A stretch of 60,189 nucleotides of DNA from JBBQKF01 sp038326615 (GCA_038326615.1 JBBQKF010000008.1:1-60189); one strand, 5' to 3'. Positions 25,620 to 35,320 are shown, counted from the stretch's first letter. Notes: generated from the sequence alone by a model not told the origin. Numbers and translations are program-made.

Positions 25620-27278
25620 TCAAATTTCTTCTAAAAATTTTAGTCTATATATTTTAGCACTCTCAATTATTGTACTTCCGCCTATTGAAGTTAACTTTAC
25701 CTGTGCATCGGTTAATAATGCATCTGTTCTTGCAGATAATGCCCACTTATTGTTTACGAAAATTTCAATTATATCTGACTCTGCAATAATTCTTAAATTT
25801 GTTAAGCTAGTTAAAGCACCTGACGGAAGAATTATCGATGAAAAATCTTGCGCAGCACTGCCTTTGTAAATTCTTAATTCATTTTTATTACCATCAACCT
25901 TAATAACAGAGCTTCCTATTGATATTAATGTGGTTGAAGAATTAAGCCTGATCTTCAAATCAATATCAAGACGATTATATAATCCTTTAAAGGTTGCCAC
26001 ATTATTTGCTTCTAAGGTAGTTGAGGGGATATTCGTTAATTCTCTTCCTCTAATTTTATTGCCAACGCTAGAATCAAGCTTAACTCCTAGCGAGCCATCG
26101 TTTGTTTGATATATCTCTCTTGCTAAATTGAGATGCCCACCCCATGAGCCTCCGCTTGAACTTTTAGGTATCCATCCCCACATATGATAGCTATTACCAT
26201 CAGTTGCTACTTGAGCTGCGCATAAATCATCACCATCAAGGCTGTTTTCCTTTTTATCCTGCCAATTATTGTCAAGGATTTTTTTATCCGCATCACCTAT
26301 CCAATAGGTAGGTCTGCCTACACCATTATTACTTCTGCCATAAAGTGAAGTTAATAAATACCACCTGTTACCTAACTTAAACATCTGGGGGCACTCAGGT
26401 CTTCCTGTTTCAGCATTTGGAAAACGTATTAGCTCCCTTTGATTACTTGTAAAGGAATCAATATTATTTTCTAATGAATTAGACAGCACCAACGAGCAAT
26501 CAATATTACTACCTACTCCCCAGTATTTATTAGCTCGATAAGCCACAGCTAAGGAGCTAAAAACATTTTCGCTTGAATTAAGGAAAACATAAGGGTCACA
26601 AGCTCCGGCAGGGAATTTTTCATTGTCATTAGGTACGCTTATAAATAAAGCATTTTTCCAGCTGAGCAAATTATTGCTTTCTGAAGAAACAATTTCAGCC
26701 CCGTTTCCATAAAAGCTATAATACTTGTTATCTGTTTTTAAAACACCTAAGACATAATAAGTTTGCTTTGAATTATAGCCGGTATGTGAAATTGGTTCTA
26801 CCGTCCATCTTATCATATCCTTAGATGTAACTAATTTAGGCACGAATTTATTTCCTATATTTGCCAAATAGAACATATACCATTTGCTATTACTTGAATT
26901 ATAATACGGGTGAACATCACCCAAATTATGTGCATTCCCTGTAACATGCAAATCCGAACCCTCTGTTAACTCTGGTTTTACAGAACTAACAGTAGAGCTA
27001 GTATTAGAGCTAGTAGCAGAGCTAACCGCAGAGCTTTTAAGTGAATTTGATGCCACCTTGCTTTGGCTTGATAAAGCCATGCTTGAATTTTTATTAGGCT
27101 GCTCGCTTGAAGTATAAGAATTAATAGTAATATCCTCACTACTACTTAAAGAGATAGTGTCACTATTATCTAAGGATGAATTTAAATTGGTATCAGTTGA
27201 TTTTGCTTTGCAAGCCGAAAATAATACAAAAATCATTAATAAAAGTATTATAATGGCCTTAATTTTAGTGTTTTTCAA
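25620..27278 (-). CDS. Surface lipoprotein with GH32-like propeller (paralogue 1)
   Basis: About 552 residues. A lipoprotein signal (MKNTKIKAIIILLLM, lipobox FSAC) is followed by a ~75-residue Ser/Thr-rich spacer, then a GH32-like propeller: NLGDVHPYYNSSNSKWYMFY, GACDPYVF, RPECPQMFKLGNRWYL and NNGVGRPTYWIGD; the C-terminus is a beta-sandwich ending AKIYRLKFLEEI. The RDP motif of GH32 is CDP here, so the Arg is lost. Start: TTG 27278 lies eight bases after AGGAG; a GTG at 27287 overlaps that site. Third of three tandem paralogues downstream of the binding protein. Probably lipid-anchored outside the membrane, binding or trimming the glycan. Confidence 0.8.
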   Translation of the reverse strand: MKNTKIKAIIILLLMIFVLFSACKAKSTDTNLNSSLDNSDTISLSSSEDITINSYTSSEQPNKNSSMALSSQSKVASNSLKSSAVSSATSSNTSSTVSSVKPELTEGSDLHVTGNAHNLGDVHPYYNSSNSKWYMFYLANIGNKFVPKLVTSKDMIRWTVEPISHTGYNSKQTYYVLGVLKTDNKYYSFYGNGAEIVSSESNNLLSWKNALFISVPNDNEKFPAGACDPYVFLNSSENVFSSLAVAYRANKYWGVGSNIDCSLVLSNSLENNIDSFTSNQRELIRFPNAETGRPECPQMFKLGNRWYLLTSLYGRSNNGVGRPTYWIGDADKKILDNNWQDKKENSLDGDDLCAAQVATDGNSYHMWGWIPKSSSGGSWGGHLNLAREIYQTNDGSLGVKLDSSVGNKIRGRELTNIPSTTLEANNVATFKGLYNRLDIDLKIRLNSSTTLISIGSSVIKVDGNKNELRIYKGSAAQDFSSIILPSGALTSLTNLRIIAESDIIEIFVNNKWALSARTDALLTDAQVKLTSIGGSTIIESAKIYRLKFLEEI

Positions 27279-27314
27279 ATATATCACTCCTGTAAGTTTA
27301 CATCAAAAGATGTA

Positions 27315-28757
27315 TTACTTTATCTCTTCAAGAAATTTTAGCTTGTAAATGCTTGCACTGTTTAAAGCAACATTACCTTTGCTTGCTAAAATTTCTACTT
27401 TTTTGTCCTTCATCATATCGCTAATTCTTGCACATAGAGCATATTTTTCATTTACGAATATCTCTAAAATATCATCTTCGGCAATAACCCTAACCTTTAC
27501 ATTTCCATTAAAAGCACCTTTAGGAACTCTATAGGTTGCAAAATATGAGGTTGGATCATTTTCATCCTTATTTATGCTAATAACACTATTTACAGAATTG
27601 ATTTGTATTTTTATCTCGCCTATAGCTATGCTTGCAACGCTGTTACTTAATGTAAAATCTGCAACAATATCTGCTCTTGAATAAACACCCTCAAACGCAA
27701 CAGAATCACCCTTATTTATTTGGGTTTTAGCAATCGTTGCAGCTTTTTTACCCCTGATTTTTTTGCCAACAGTTTTATCAAGACGAGTGGCAAGTGTTCC
27801 ATCTGATAGCTGGTAGACTTCATGTGGAAGATTTATATGTCCTCCCCAATCGCCACCCTGCCATTTTTTCTCTATCCATCCGAACATATAGTTTTTCTTT
27901 CCATCAAATGCTACCTGTGCGGCACAAAGATCATCACCGTCAAGTGAATTCTCAGGTTTGCTTTGCCAATCATTTTCGAGGATTTTTTTACCAACATCGC
28001 CTATCCAATAGGTAGGTCTGCCTACGCCATTATTGGTTCGACCATAAATGGAAGTAAATAGATACCACCTATTTCCTATTTTAAACATTTGCGAACATTC
28101 AGGACGGGTAATGCCCTTTGGAAAACGAATAAGCTCCCTTTGGTCCTTTGTCCATGAAGTCAAATTATTTTGAGACGTGGAGGACAAAGCCATAGAGCAA
28201 TCGATATTACCATCTGCAGGATTTCTGCCTGTACGATATGCAGTAGAAATACAGCGGTAAACCTTTTCTTCTGCGTCATAAAAAGTAAACGAGTCACATG
28301 CTCCAAACAAAAATGTTTTAATGTCATTGGGCACTTTATAATCAGATGGCGAATTTTTCCAAAGTAGCAAATCCATACTTTCAGAACTACCGTGAAATGT
28401 AGTGCTACCGTAATAACTACGATACTTGTCTCCATCTTTTATTACGCCGAGCACATAATATTTTGTAGGAGGAATATTATGTTCAAAATTTATATCTTTC
28501 TCTTCCCATTTAATCATGTCTTTAGAAACAAGCAGTTTTGAAGCATAATCTCCAGGTTTTAAATAAAACATATACCATGTTGCTGTCTTTTCATCATAAA
28601 AAGGATGAACATCTCCAATATTATAGTTGGGGTTTATATAATGAATTGATGTGCCCTTTTCCAAGCCTTTTTCCTCCTTGTTAAATATGATACCGCAACC
28701 AGACAACAATAATAACGCCATTACAGCTATAATCAAAAAAGTTAATATTTTTTTCAA
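27315..28757 (-). CDS. Surface lipoprotein with GH32-like propeller (paralogue 2)
   Basis: 480 residues: signal peptide with lipobox LSGC (Cys21), no long spacer, then the propeller with Asp49 in NIGDVHPFY, Cys154-Asp155-Ser156 where GH32 has Arg-Asp-Pro, Glu220 in RPECSQMF, and the C-terminal sandwich ending SIYKLKFLEEIK. Start is TTG with GAGG upstream. Two of the three RDP residues are changed, so catalytic activity is doubtful; a binding role is possible. The 3' half is almost identical at DNA level to the neighbouring paralogue 3 (see findings). Part of the LacI-controlled minus-strand operon. Confidence 0.8.
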   Translation of the reverse strand: MKKILTFLIIAVMALLLLSGCGIIFNKEEKGLEKGTSIHYINPNYNIGDVHPFYDEKTATWYMFYLKPGDYASKLLVSKDMIKWEEKDINFEHNIPPTKYYVLGVIKDGDKYRSYYGSTTFHGSSESMDLLLWKNSPSDYKVPNDIKTFLFGACDSFTFYDAEEKVYRCISTAYRTGRNPADGNIDCSMALSSTSQNNLTSWTKDQRELIRFPKGITRPECSQMFKIGNRWYLFTSIYGRTNNGVGRPTYWIGDVGKKILENDWQSKPENSLDGDDLCAAQVAFDGKKNYMFGWIEKKWQGGDWGGHINLPHEVYQLSDGTLATRLDKTVGKKIRGKKAATIAKTQINKGDSVAFEGVYSRADIVADFTLSNSVASIAIGEIKIQINSVNSVISINKDENDPTSYFATYRVPKGAFNGNVKVRVIAEDDILEIFVNEKYALCARISDMMKDKKVEILASKGNVALNSASIYKLKFLEEIK

Positions 28758-28856
28758 ATACTAATTTACCTCGTTTTTCCATATTAGAGTTTCGTTGCTA
28801 TTTTTATTACTCCTAAGATAATCATTTGCTTTTTGAAAAATACATCAAAAGATGTT

Positions 28857-30305
28857 TTACTCTATCTCTTCTAGGAATTTTAGCTTATAAATACTTGCAC
28901 TGTTTAAGGCAACTTTACCTTGGCTTGCTAAAATTTCTATCTTTTTGTTTTTCATCATATCGCTAACTCTTGCACATAAAGCATATTTATCATTTATAAA
29001 TACCTCTAACATATCCTCCTCAGCAATAACTCTTATATTTACATTGCCATTAAGAGCACCTTCAGGAACTCTATAGGTTGCAAAATAGGAGGTTGGATCA
29101 TTTTCATCCTTATTTATGCTAATAACACTATTTACAGAATTGATTTGTATTTTTATCTCGCCTATAGCAATGCTTGCAACGCTGTTACTTAATGTAAAAT
29201 CTGCAACTATATCGGCTCTTGAATAAACACCCTCAAATGCAACTGAGGTATCCTTTTTTATATCTGCCTTATTTATTGATGAAAGCTTTGTTCCTCTTAT
29301 TTTTTCTCCAACATCAATTGCTAGACGAGTTGCTAAACTCCCATCATCGAGCTGATAGACTTCATGAGGAAGATTAAGATTTCCGCCCCAGTCTCCACCC
29401 TGCCATTTTTTCGCTATCCATCCCCACATAAAATTATTTTTACCATCATTAGCAACTTGAGCTGCGCAAAGATCATCGCCGTCAAGTGAATTTTCAGGTT
29501 TGCTTTGCCAGTCATTTTCGAGGATTTTTTTACCAGCATCGCCTATCCAATAGGTAGGACGCCCAACTCCGTTATTGCTTCTCCCGTATAAAGAGGACCA
29601 AAGATACCAGCGATCTCCGATTTTAAACATTTGGGAACATTCTGGTTGTCCTTTAAACCCATCTGGAAAACGTATTAAATCATTCTGATTGCTTGTCCAC
29701 GAAACAAGGTCATTTTTTTGCGTTGAGGCTAATCCAATCGAGCAATCCATTTTGTTTCCACTTTTTGCATCCTTATTTATTCTATAAGATGTGGTTGTAC
29801 ATCTATACACATTAGAATCTGGATCAAAAAAGACATAAGGGTCTCTTGCTCCTGCGGGAAATAACACACTATCATTTGGCACTTTATATGGGGAAGGAGA
29901 GTTTTTCCATAAAAATAAATCCTTACTCATCGTACTGCCATTGTATGATCCCCTGCCATAATAACTTCTGTAATTGTCTCCATCTTTTACGACTCCCAAT
30001 ACATAATATTTGGTCGGAGCAACATTAAATTCGAATTCAATTTCCTTCTCTACCCATTTAATTTTATCTTTTGAGACAATAAGTCTAGATGCATAGTCCC
30101 CAGGTCTCAAGTAATACATAAACCAGGTCTTAGTTTTTTCTTCATAAAATGGATGCACATCCCCGATATTGTAATCTTTGTTAATATAATGCAACGAAGT
30201 CCCAGTTTCCAAAACTTTACCCCCCTTAGTCGGAACGGTCTTGCAGGAGGAAGCCACCTGTGTGACCAAAATAACTATTATAACTAATGCCAATATTTTT
30301 CTCAT
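28857..30305 (-). CDS. Surface lipoprotein with GH32-like propeller (paralogue 3)
   Basis: 482 residues: signal peptide with lipobox ASSC (Cys21), then a GH32-like propeller with Asp49 (NIGDVHPFY), an intact Arg154-Asp155-Pro156 (GARDPYVFF) and Glu222-Cys223 (QPECSQMFK). It is thus the only one of the three lipoproteins that keeps all three GH32 stations and the best candidate for an active exo-enzyme. ATG 30305 follows GAGG. It lies directly downstream of the solute-binding protein. C-terminal beta-sandwich as in the paralogues. Substrate inferred to be a fructan-like polymer from the family only. Confidence 0.82.
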   Translation of the reverse strand: MRKILALVIIVILVTQVASSCKTVPTKGGKVLETGTSLHYINKDYNIGDVHPFYEEKTKTWFMYYLRPGDYASRLIVSKDKIKWVEKEIEFEFNVAPTKYYVLGVVKDGDNYRSYYGRGSYNGSTMSKDLFLWKNSPSPYKVPNDSVLFPAGARDPYVFFDPDSNVYRCTTTSYRINKDAKSGNKMDCSIGLASTQKNDLVSWTSNQNDLIRFPDGFKGQPECSQMFKIGDRWYLWSSLYGRSNNGVGRPTYWIGDAGKKILENDWQSKPENSLDGDDLCAAQVANDGKNNFMWGWIAKKWQGGDWGGNLNLPHEVYQLDDGSLATRLAIDVGEKIRGTKLSSINKADIKKDTSVAFEGVYSRADIVADFTLSNSVASIAIGEIKIQINSVNSVISINKDENDPTSYFATYRVPEGALNGNVNIRVIAEEDMLEVFINDKYALCARVSDMMKNKKIEILASQGKVALNSASIYKLKFLEEIE

Positions 30306-30413
30306 TTTTTACCTCATTTTAATTAATATATAACTATTTGGATATAATTGGATAAAGTTTTGGAAGTGGGAAATTATTTATTTAACACTATAATTATTTG
30401 CTTAAGACTCGAA

Positions 30414-32030
30414 TTATTTGTTGCTCATAAGTCTGTCATATGCCTTTTGAAATATTTCAGTTAGTCTTGGCAATCCCATTTTATCAAGTTCAGTTTTGTA
30501 CTTCTCCCACTCGCTCATATTTACCTGTCCTGTGACAAATTTGCCTTCCCATTCTTTGACATAGTTCCACATTCCACCTTGAATAAGTGCAAGTTCATCA
30601 GCTTCTGCTTTGGTGTAATTCAAGACAGGAACATACTCTTTAGGTTGAAACGGAGTATACAGTGCAGTATGCGCTTCATATTTAAAATCAGGCATATCTT
30701 TTGCTGGTTTTGCTTTCTCATAAAGTATTTTTGAAATCCAGGCCAATGACATTCCTCCTGGGCTGTTACCATTTCTCCAGTCGTCATGACCAACGCCTTC
30801 AGGTGGTTTAATTCCTGAATACGATGAGTGTGCAGCATCATCCCATTTCCATGTAACATTTTCTGGCCCGCCATTAAATTCCAATGCACCCTGTTCGGTA
30901 AACATATAGTCAACCCAACGAACCATTTCTTTGGGATATTTGCATTTATCAGTAATAATAAAGCAACTCGAATAGTAAAATGGATATTCAGTATTTTTCC
31001 AGAGTTGTTTGCCATCAGAACCTTTCAAAGGTGGCACTCCAACATAATCAAAATATCTTTCAGGACCTAAAACATAATCACCTACGTGTCTAGAGAAAGA
31101 TCCAAGAATTACTTCTGGGTTCTGACCTAATGCATTTAGTTGTTCATTTGACAATGTGAACGATTCTGAAAATAACAAATTGTCTTCATACATTTTTCTC
31201 CAGTATTCAAGACCTTTTTTATAACCTTCTGTCGCTGGAACAAATGAAAGCTTTCCATTATTTACCATCATGTGACTAAATTGATTGTCCACAACACCCC
31301 ATGGACCATATAAAGAACCTAAGCCATAATACCCAATCCAAGTGGTAAATGGGATTTCATCTTTTTTCCCGTTTCCATTTGGATCTTTATCTCTAAAAGC
31401 TTCCATAACAGTTCTGAATTCTTCTGTAGTTGTTGGAACTTTTAAATTTAACTTGGTTAACCATTTCTGGTTGATATACCACTTATCCTCAACTTGCATA
31501 TGCGTAACATTTTCAATTTTTGGTAGCGAGTAAATTTTACCGTCAATGGCTGTTTTTTCTTTTGATAAAGGTTCTAATTCAAACATCTTTTTAACATTTG
31601 GTGCATATTTATCAACAAGATCATTCAATGCAATAAACTTTCCTGAAGGTCCATACATCCCATCATAATTTGCAGATAATCCTCTACCTAGGAACACATC
31701 AGGATAATCTCCTCCGGCAAGCATTAAACTTACATTTTCTGCAAACCCCTGTCCTGAAATTTCTTCCCAATCAATTTTAATATTCGTTTTTTTCTCATAA
31801 TCCTGAATAACTTTCATTTTTGTGAAATCACCATGGTTTGCCATTTTGAAAACTGCAACTTTTACATTGATTGGTTTTTTCACAATTGGATAACCGGTTT
31901 CGTTAAAGTTATCTGCGGTTATAGATTCAGTTGATTTCGAAGGTTTATTACATCCTATTAGCCCTAAAATAGAAGCCATTATTAAGATTGCAATAAAATT
32001 CTTAAAGACTTTTCTTCTTGTACTTTCCAT
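30414..32030 (-). CDS. Extracellular solute-binding lipoprotein, LplA type
   Basis: 538 residues with a lipoprotein signal (lipobox LIGC, Cys about 27). The sequence is that of large family 1 binding proteins that partner LplB/LplC (YtcP/YteP) permeases: VIQDYEKKTNIKIDWEEI, VSLMLAGGDYPDVFLG, IDGKIYSLPKIE and DPNGNGKKDEIPFT. It delivers an oligosaccharide to the permeases at 32051-33927. Start ATG 32030 with GGAG upstream. Placed between the permeases and the GH32-like lipoproteins in one operon. Confidence 0.93.
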   Translation of the reverse strand: MESTRRKVFKNFIAILIMASILGLIGCNKPSKSTESITADNFNETGYPIVKKPINVKVAVFKMANHGDFTKMKVIQDYEKKTNIKIDWEEISGQGFAENVSLMLAGGDYPDVFLGRGLSANYDGMYGPSGKFIALNDLVDKYAPNVKKMFELEPLSKEKTAIDGKIYSLPKIENVTHMQVEDKWYINQKWLTKLNLKVPTTTEEFRTVMEAFRDKDPNGNGKKDEIPFTTWIGYYGLGSLYGPWGVVDNQFSHMMVNNGKLSFVPATEGYKKGLEYWRKMYEDNLLFSESFTLSNEQLNALGQNPEVILGSFSRHVGDYVLGPERYFDYVGVPPLKGSDGKQLWKNTEYPFYYSSCFIITDKCKYPKEMVRWVDYMFTEQGALEFNGGPENVTWKWDDAAHSSYSGIKPPEGVGHDDWRNGNSPGGMSLAWISKILYEKAKPAKDMPDFKYEAHTALYTPFQPKEYVPVLNYTKAEADELALIQGGMWNYVKEWEGKFVTGQVNMSEWEKYKTELDKMGLPRLTEIFQKAYDRLMSNK

Positions 32031-32050
32031 TTAATTTCTCCTTTACAAAA

Positions 32051-32971
32051 TTATCCCTTGATTGCTCCTATCATTACACCCTTAACAAAGTATTTTTGCA
32101 TAAAAGGGTAAATCACAATCATAGGAATTGAAGATACGACTATCAGACAATACTTTATTATTTCCGAAGTACGATTAATTTGAAGAGCCGTCATCATTGG
32201 ATCTCTCATGCTTTCAGCAAGTATGTTTTTTATTAATATATCTCTCAAAATTAACTGTAAAGGAAACAACTCCTTTGACCGTATAAAAATAAGTGCTTCA
32301 AAAAATTTGTTCCATTGTCCTACTCCATAAAAAAGTATCATAACTGCTAAAATAGGTTTGGCCAATGGCAGTATTATCCTGATAAGATAGTTCATGTTGC
32401 CACACCCGTCTATTTTTGCAGCCTCCCACAATTCTCCTGGTATTGATGATTGAAAAAAAGTACGCATTACAATTATATTCCACATCGAAACTGCAGAAGG
32501 AAGTATTAGCGCCCACATTGTATCATAAATACCTAATCCTCTTACAACTATCCATATAGGAATCAATCCGCCACTAAAAAATAATGTTATAGTGAAAATT
32601 ATTGTAAATACATTCCTGCCAATAAAATCCTTTCTTGACAAAGGATACGCAGCCATTATTGTCAAGGTTACATTGATAAAGGTTCCAACAACAGTATATA
32701 TGGTGCTGTTTAGAAATCCTCTTCCTATTTCCGGAGAACTAAACACTTTAAGATACCCTTCAACCGTAAACCCAACTGGAAGTATCCACATCCTCCCTCC
32801 AACAACAGCATTAGGGTCACTAAATGATGCGCTGATAATATAAACTAGTGGATAAAGAATTGTTATCAAAACAATTAGTAATAGCCCCAGATTAAAGGTG
32901 TCAAAAATTGTATCGAATTTAGTTCTTTTAATATGACGATGGATTTTTTTATCTAAGGTTTTTTCTACCAC
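32051..32971 (-). CDS. Carbohydrate ABC permease, LplC/MalG type
   Basis: 306 residues, six membrane segments; the ATPase-contact loop EAAKIDGCGNMNYLIRIILP is the EAA motif of MalG-like permeases. The C-terminus FVKGVMIGAIKG is typical. It overlaps the upstream permease gene by seven bases, implying coupled translation. No cognate ATPase is encoded in the locus; such LplABC-type systems usually borrow a shared MsmK-like ATPase encoded elsewhere. Confidence 0.94.
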   Translation of the reverse strand: MVEKTLDKKIHRHIKRTKFDTIFDTFNLGLLLIVLITILYPLVYIISASFSDPNAVVGGRMWILPVGFTVEGYLKVFSSPEIGRGFLNSTIYTVVGTFINVTLTIMAAYPLSRKDFIGRNVFTIIFTITLFFSGGLIPIWIVVRGLGIYDTMWALILPSAVSMWNIIVMRTFFQSSIPGELWEAAKIDGCGNMNYLIRIILPLAKPILAVMILFYGVGQWNKFFEALIFIRSKELFPLQLILRDILIKNILAESMRDPMMTALQINRTSEIIKYCLIVVSSIPMIVIYPFMQKYFVKGVMIGAIKG

Positions 32972-33927
32972 AAGCTTGCCTCCCCAACTTTTTTAACAAT
33001 AAGGTTAACAATTACAAGCAAAGCAAAATTAATTAATGAATTAAAAACACCTATTGCTGTACCATAGCTAAATTGATTACTTAACAACCCAATGTTGTAC
33101 ACGTAAGTGGAGATGACCTGCGAACTTGAAATATTCATTGAATTTTGCATAAGGAAGACTTTCTCAAATCCGACATTCAAAATACTTCCCATAGAAAGTA
33201 TTAACATAATAATAATAGTAGGTTTAATACAAGGCAAATCAATGTTAATAATTTTCTGTAACTTGTTCATTCCATCTACATAGCCAGCCTCATATAACTC
33301 AGGGTCAACAGATGACAATGCTGCTATAAATATTATAGATCCCCATCCTGCTTCTTGCCAAATTCCAGAGATTACATATATAGGAATAAACATATTAGGC
33401 TCTTGCATAAAATGTATACTGTCGATATTCAATAACCCCAAAAGGTTGTTTATTATACCAGTACGTGGGTTTAAAAAAGCAACAAGCATCCCAACAAAGA
33501 CAACAGTTGATATAAAGTGCGGTGCATACGTTATCGTCTGAACGTATTTTTTAAAATACTTATTCTTAACTTCATTCAACATGAGTGCTAAAAAAACAGC
33601 AATTGGGAATCCAAATAGCAATGAGAAAAAACTTGTTAGGAAAGTATTTGATAGAATTTGTTTAAATTGATAAGCATCAAAGAATCTTTTGAAATATGTT
33701 AATCCAACCCAGTGATCTCCGAAAATTCCTTTAATTGGATCATATTCTTTAAAAGCAAGCGTAATTCCATACATAGGAAGGTAACAAAAAATCAAATAAT
33801 ATGCCAAAACAGGTAAAATCAAAAGATAGAGTGAATAATTTTTTGACATTGCTTTTAATGTTTTAATAAACTTCCCATTAATGTTTTGGTCTTTGCTTTT
33901 AACAAGGGCGGCATCAGCCGATTTCAC
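32965..33927 (-). CDS. Carbohydrate ABC permease, LplB/MalF type
   Basis: 320 residues, six membrane segments; EAA motif in YEAGYVDGMNKLQKIINIDLP. The N-terminal SLYLLILPVLAYYLIFCYLPMYG is typical of LplB/YteP proteins. GTG start at 33927, eight bases after GGAGG. First gene of the operon: the promoter (33977-34004) and the operator at 33954 lie directly upstream. Probably forms a heterodimeric channel with the 32051-32971 permease. Confidence 0.94.
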   Translation of the reverse strand: MKSADAALVKSKDQNINGKFIKTLKAMSKNYSLYLLILPVLAYYLIFCYLPMYGITLAFKEYDPIKGIFGDHWVGLTYFKRFFDAYQFKQILSNTFLTSFFSLLFGFPIAVFLALMLNEVKNKYFKKYVQTITYAPHFISTVVFVGMLVAFLNPRTGIINNLLGLLNIDSIHFMQEPNMFIPIYVISGIWQEAGWGSIIFIAALSSVDPELYEAGYVDGMNKLQKIINIDLPCIKPTIIIMLILSMGSILNVGFEKVFLMQNSMNISSSQVISTYVYNIGLLSNQFSYGTAIGVFNSLINFALLVIVNLIVKKVGEASLW

Positions 33928-33953
33928 AGTTTAATCCTCCTTTTTTTTCGATG

Positions 33954-34004
33954 TGTAAACGTTATCTCATATTTGCATTATATCATATACAAAATCAATG
34001 TCAA
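33954..34004 (-). promoter_or_regulatory. Operon promoter with LacI-type operator O1
   Basis: On the minus strand, TTGACA (34004-33999), a 16-base spacer and TATAAT (33982-33977) form a near-consensus promoter. Just downstream lies the palindrome-like TGTAAACGTTATCT (33954-33967 on the plus strand), placed to block initiation or clearance. It also fits the CcpA cre consensus at 13 of 14 positions, so carbon-catabolite control is an alternative. Confidence 0.88.
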
Positions 34005-34081
34005 TATCATTTCGAAAAATTGTAATTTCAATTATGCATGGTTGATTTTTACAACATTATCACTAAATATTTACTTTTTCT

Positions 34082-34109
34082 TTGACATATTATTATTTTA
34101 CTATATAAT
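34082..34109 (+). promoter_or_regulatory. Promoter of the lacI-type gene
   Basis: TTGACA (34082-34087), 16-base spacer, TATAAT (34104-34109). Transcription would start near 34116, about 30 bases before the GTG start. The GATAACG overlapping the start codon (34141-34147) matches half of the locus operator, a possible autoregulatory site. Confidence 0.8.
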
Positions 34110-34146
34110 GAAAGTGTATTTTAACCAACCTAGAGGGAGTGATAAC

Positions 34147-35163
34147 GTGGCCACAATTAAGGATGTTGCTAAACATGCTGGAGTTTCTGTAGCAACAGCA
34201 TCAAGAGCAATTAGAAATGTAGGGTATGTAAGTGAAGAAAACAAATCAAAAGTTAGTAAGGCGGTTAAAGCCCTGAATTATACTCCTGATTTGAATGCGA
34301 AAACTTTGCGTAGTGGGAAAAGCAACGTAATAGGCGTTGTTGTATCCGATTTAGGTAACTATTTTTATAACATTGTTCTTAGCAAAATCGAGCAAGATCT
34401 CAAGAAGTTGGGCTATGTCATGCTATTATGTTACAGCAACGAGGATACAAGCGAGGAACTTCAAAATCTAAATTTAATGTTACAGTCAAGAGTTGATGGA
34501 ATTATATTTACACCTGTTAGTAATACAAATGATAAGATAATACAGAGCATTAAGAGTCATGGTATACCAATCCTTCAGTTATATAGAAATGCTTATCCTG
34601 GCTTTGATTCAGTTGTTGTTGATGATGAAACTGGAGCATATCTCGCAACGAAAAACCTTATAGAAAAAGGGCATAGGGACATCTTGCTTTTTGGCGTTGA
34701 CAGTTCAATATCCCCGAGCAGAACAAACGGATACAAACGTGCTTTTAATGAAGCAAGTGTAAAAGTTAATACTGACTATATAATTGAATGCTCAATACAT
34801 AATGATATCAAGGAACTCGCCAAAGAAAAAATCAGAAAGCTTAACCCAACAGCCATCGTAGCCGGAACTAATACGTTTGGCTATGACATTGTTACAGCGT
34901 GTAAAGAAGAAGGGCTTATAATACCAGATGATATAAGCTTCATCGTTTTTGATGATGTTTCCTGGGTTTCCTTAAATGATATTTCGGTTATCTGGCAACC
35001 AGTAAATGGTATTGCTTCTTCCGCTGTTCAGATTTTGATAAAGAGAATTCAAACGTCTGAAGCAAATCGCGAAAATTCAGAAAATGAGTCTTCTACAAAT
35101 ATTAAAATCGAGCCATCACTTATTCAAAGGAAGTCCGTTAAAGCATATAAAAGAAAGCTTTGA
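34147..35163 (+). CDS. LacI family transcriptional regulator
   Basis: 338 residues. The DNA-binding headpiece ATIKDVAKHAGVSVATASRA with the hinge helix region NAKTLRSGKSN is canonical; the rest is a periplasmic-binding-protein-like sensor domain (VIGVVVSDLGNYFYNIVL, MLQSRVDGIIFTP, FDDVSWVSL). The frame runs upstream into noncoding DNA; the GTG at 34147, seven bases after GAGGGAG, begins the headpiece directly. It lies between the two arms of the locus, both carrying matching operators, so it is the local regulator; ligand probably the imported sugar. Confidence 0.96.
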   Translation: MATIKDVAKHAGVSVATASRAIRNVGYVSEENKSKVSKAVKALNYTPDLNAKTLRSGKSNVIGVVVSDLGNYFYNIVLSKIEQDLKKLGYVMLLCYSNEDTSEELQNLNLMLQSRVDGIIFTPVSNTNDKIIQSIKSHGIPILQLYRNAYPGFDSVVVDDETGAYLATKNLIEKGHRDILLFGVDSSISPSRTNGYKRAFNEASVKVNTDYIIECSIHNDIKELAKEKIRKLNPTAIVAGTNTFGYDIVTACKEEGLIIPDDISFIVFDDVSWVSLNDISVIWQPVNGIASSAVQILIKRIQTSEANRENSENESSTNIKIEPSLIQRKSVKAYKRKL

Positions 35164-35238
35164 TAGTATTGTCTTGCTGTTTTCATTACAAACCATGAAA
35201 TAAATTGAAAATAATTATGCATTTTATAAAAAATATTA

Positions 35239-35267
35239 TTGACAATGAAAAAAAGGCTTGCTATAAT
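35239..35267 (+). promoter_or_regulatory. Promoter of the surface-protein genes
   Basis: A consensus sigma-A promoter: TTGACA (35239-35244), 17-base spacer, TATAAT (35262-35267). It drives the 35419 gene. Two operators lie downstream of it (35276 and 35363), within the untranslated leader. Confidence 0.92.
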
Positions 35268-35275
35268 GCATTATA

Positions 35276-35320
35276 GGATAACGATTACACATTGCAAATT
35301 TGCATGTTATCGCTCATCCC
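35276..35320. promoter_or_regulatory. LacI-type operator O2 within an extended dyad
   Basis: GGATAACGATTACA (35276-35289) is, on the other strand, TGTAATCGTTATCC, matching O1 and O3. It is part of a longer imperfect dyad centred on the perfect 12-bp palindrome TGCAAATTTGCA (35293-35304), with ATGTTATCGCTCATCC on the far side. It begins nine bases after the -10 box, in the right place for repression. Confidence 0.8.
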
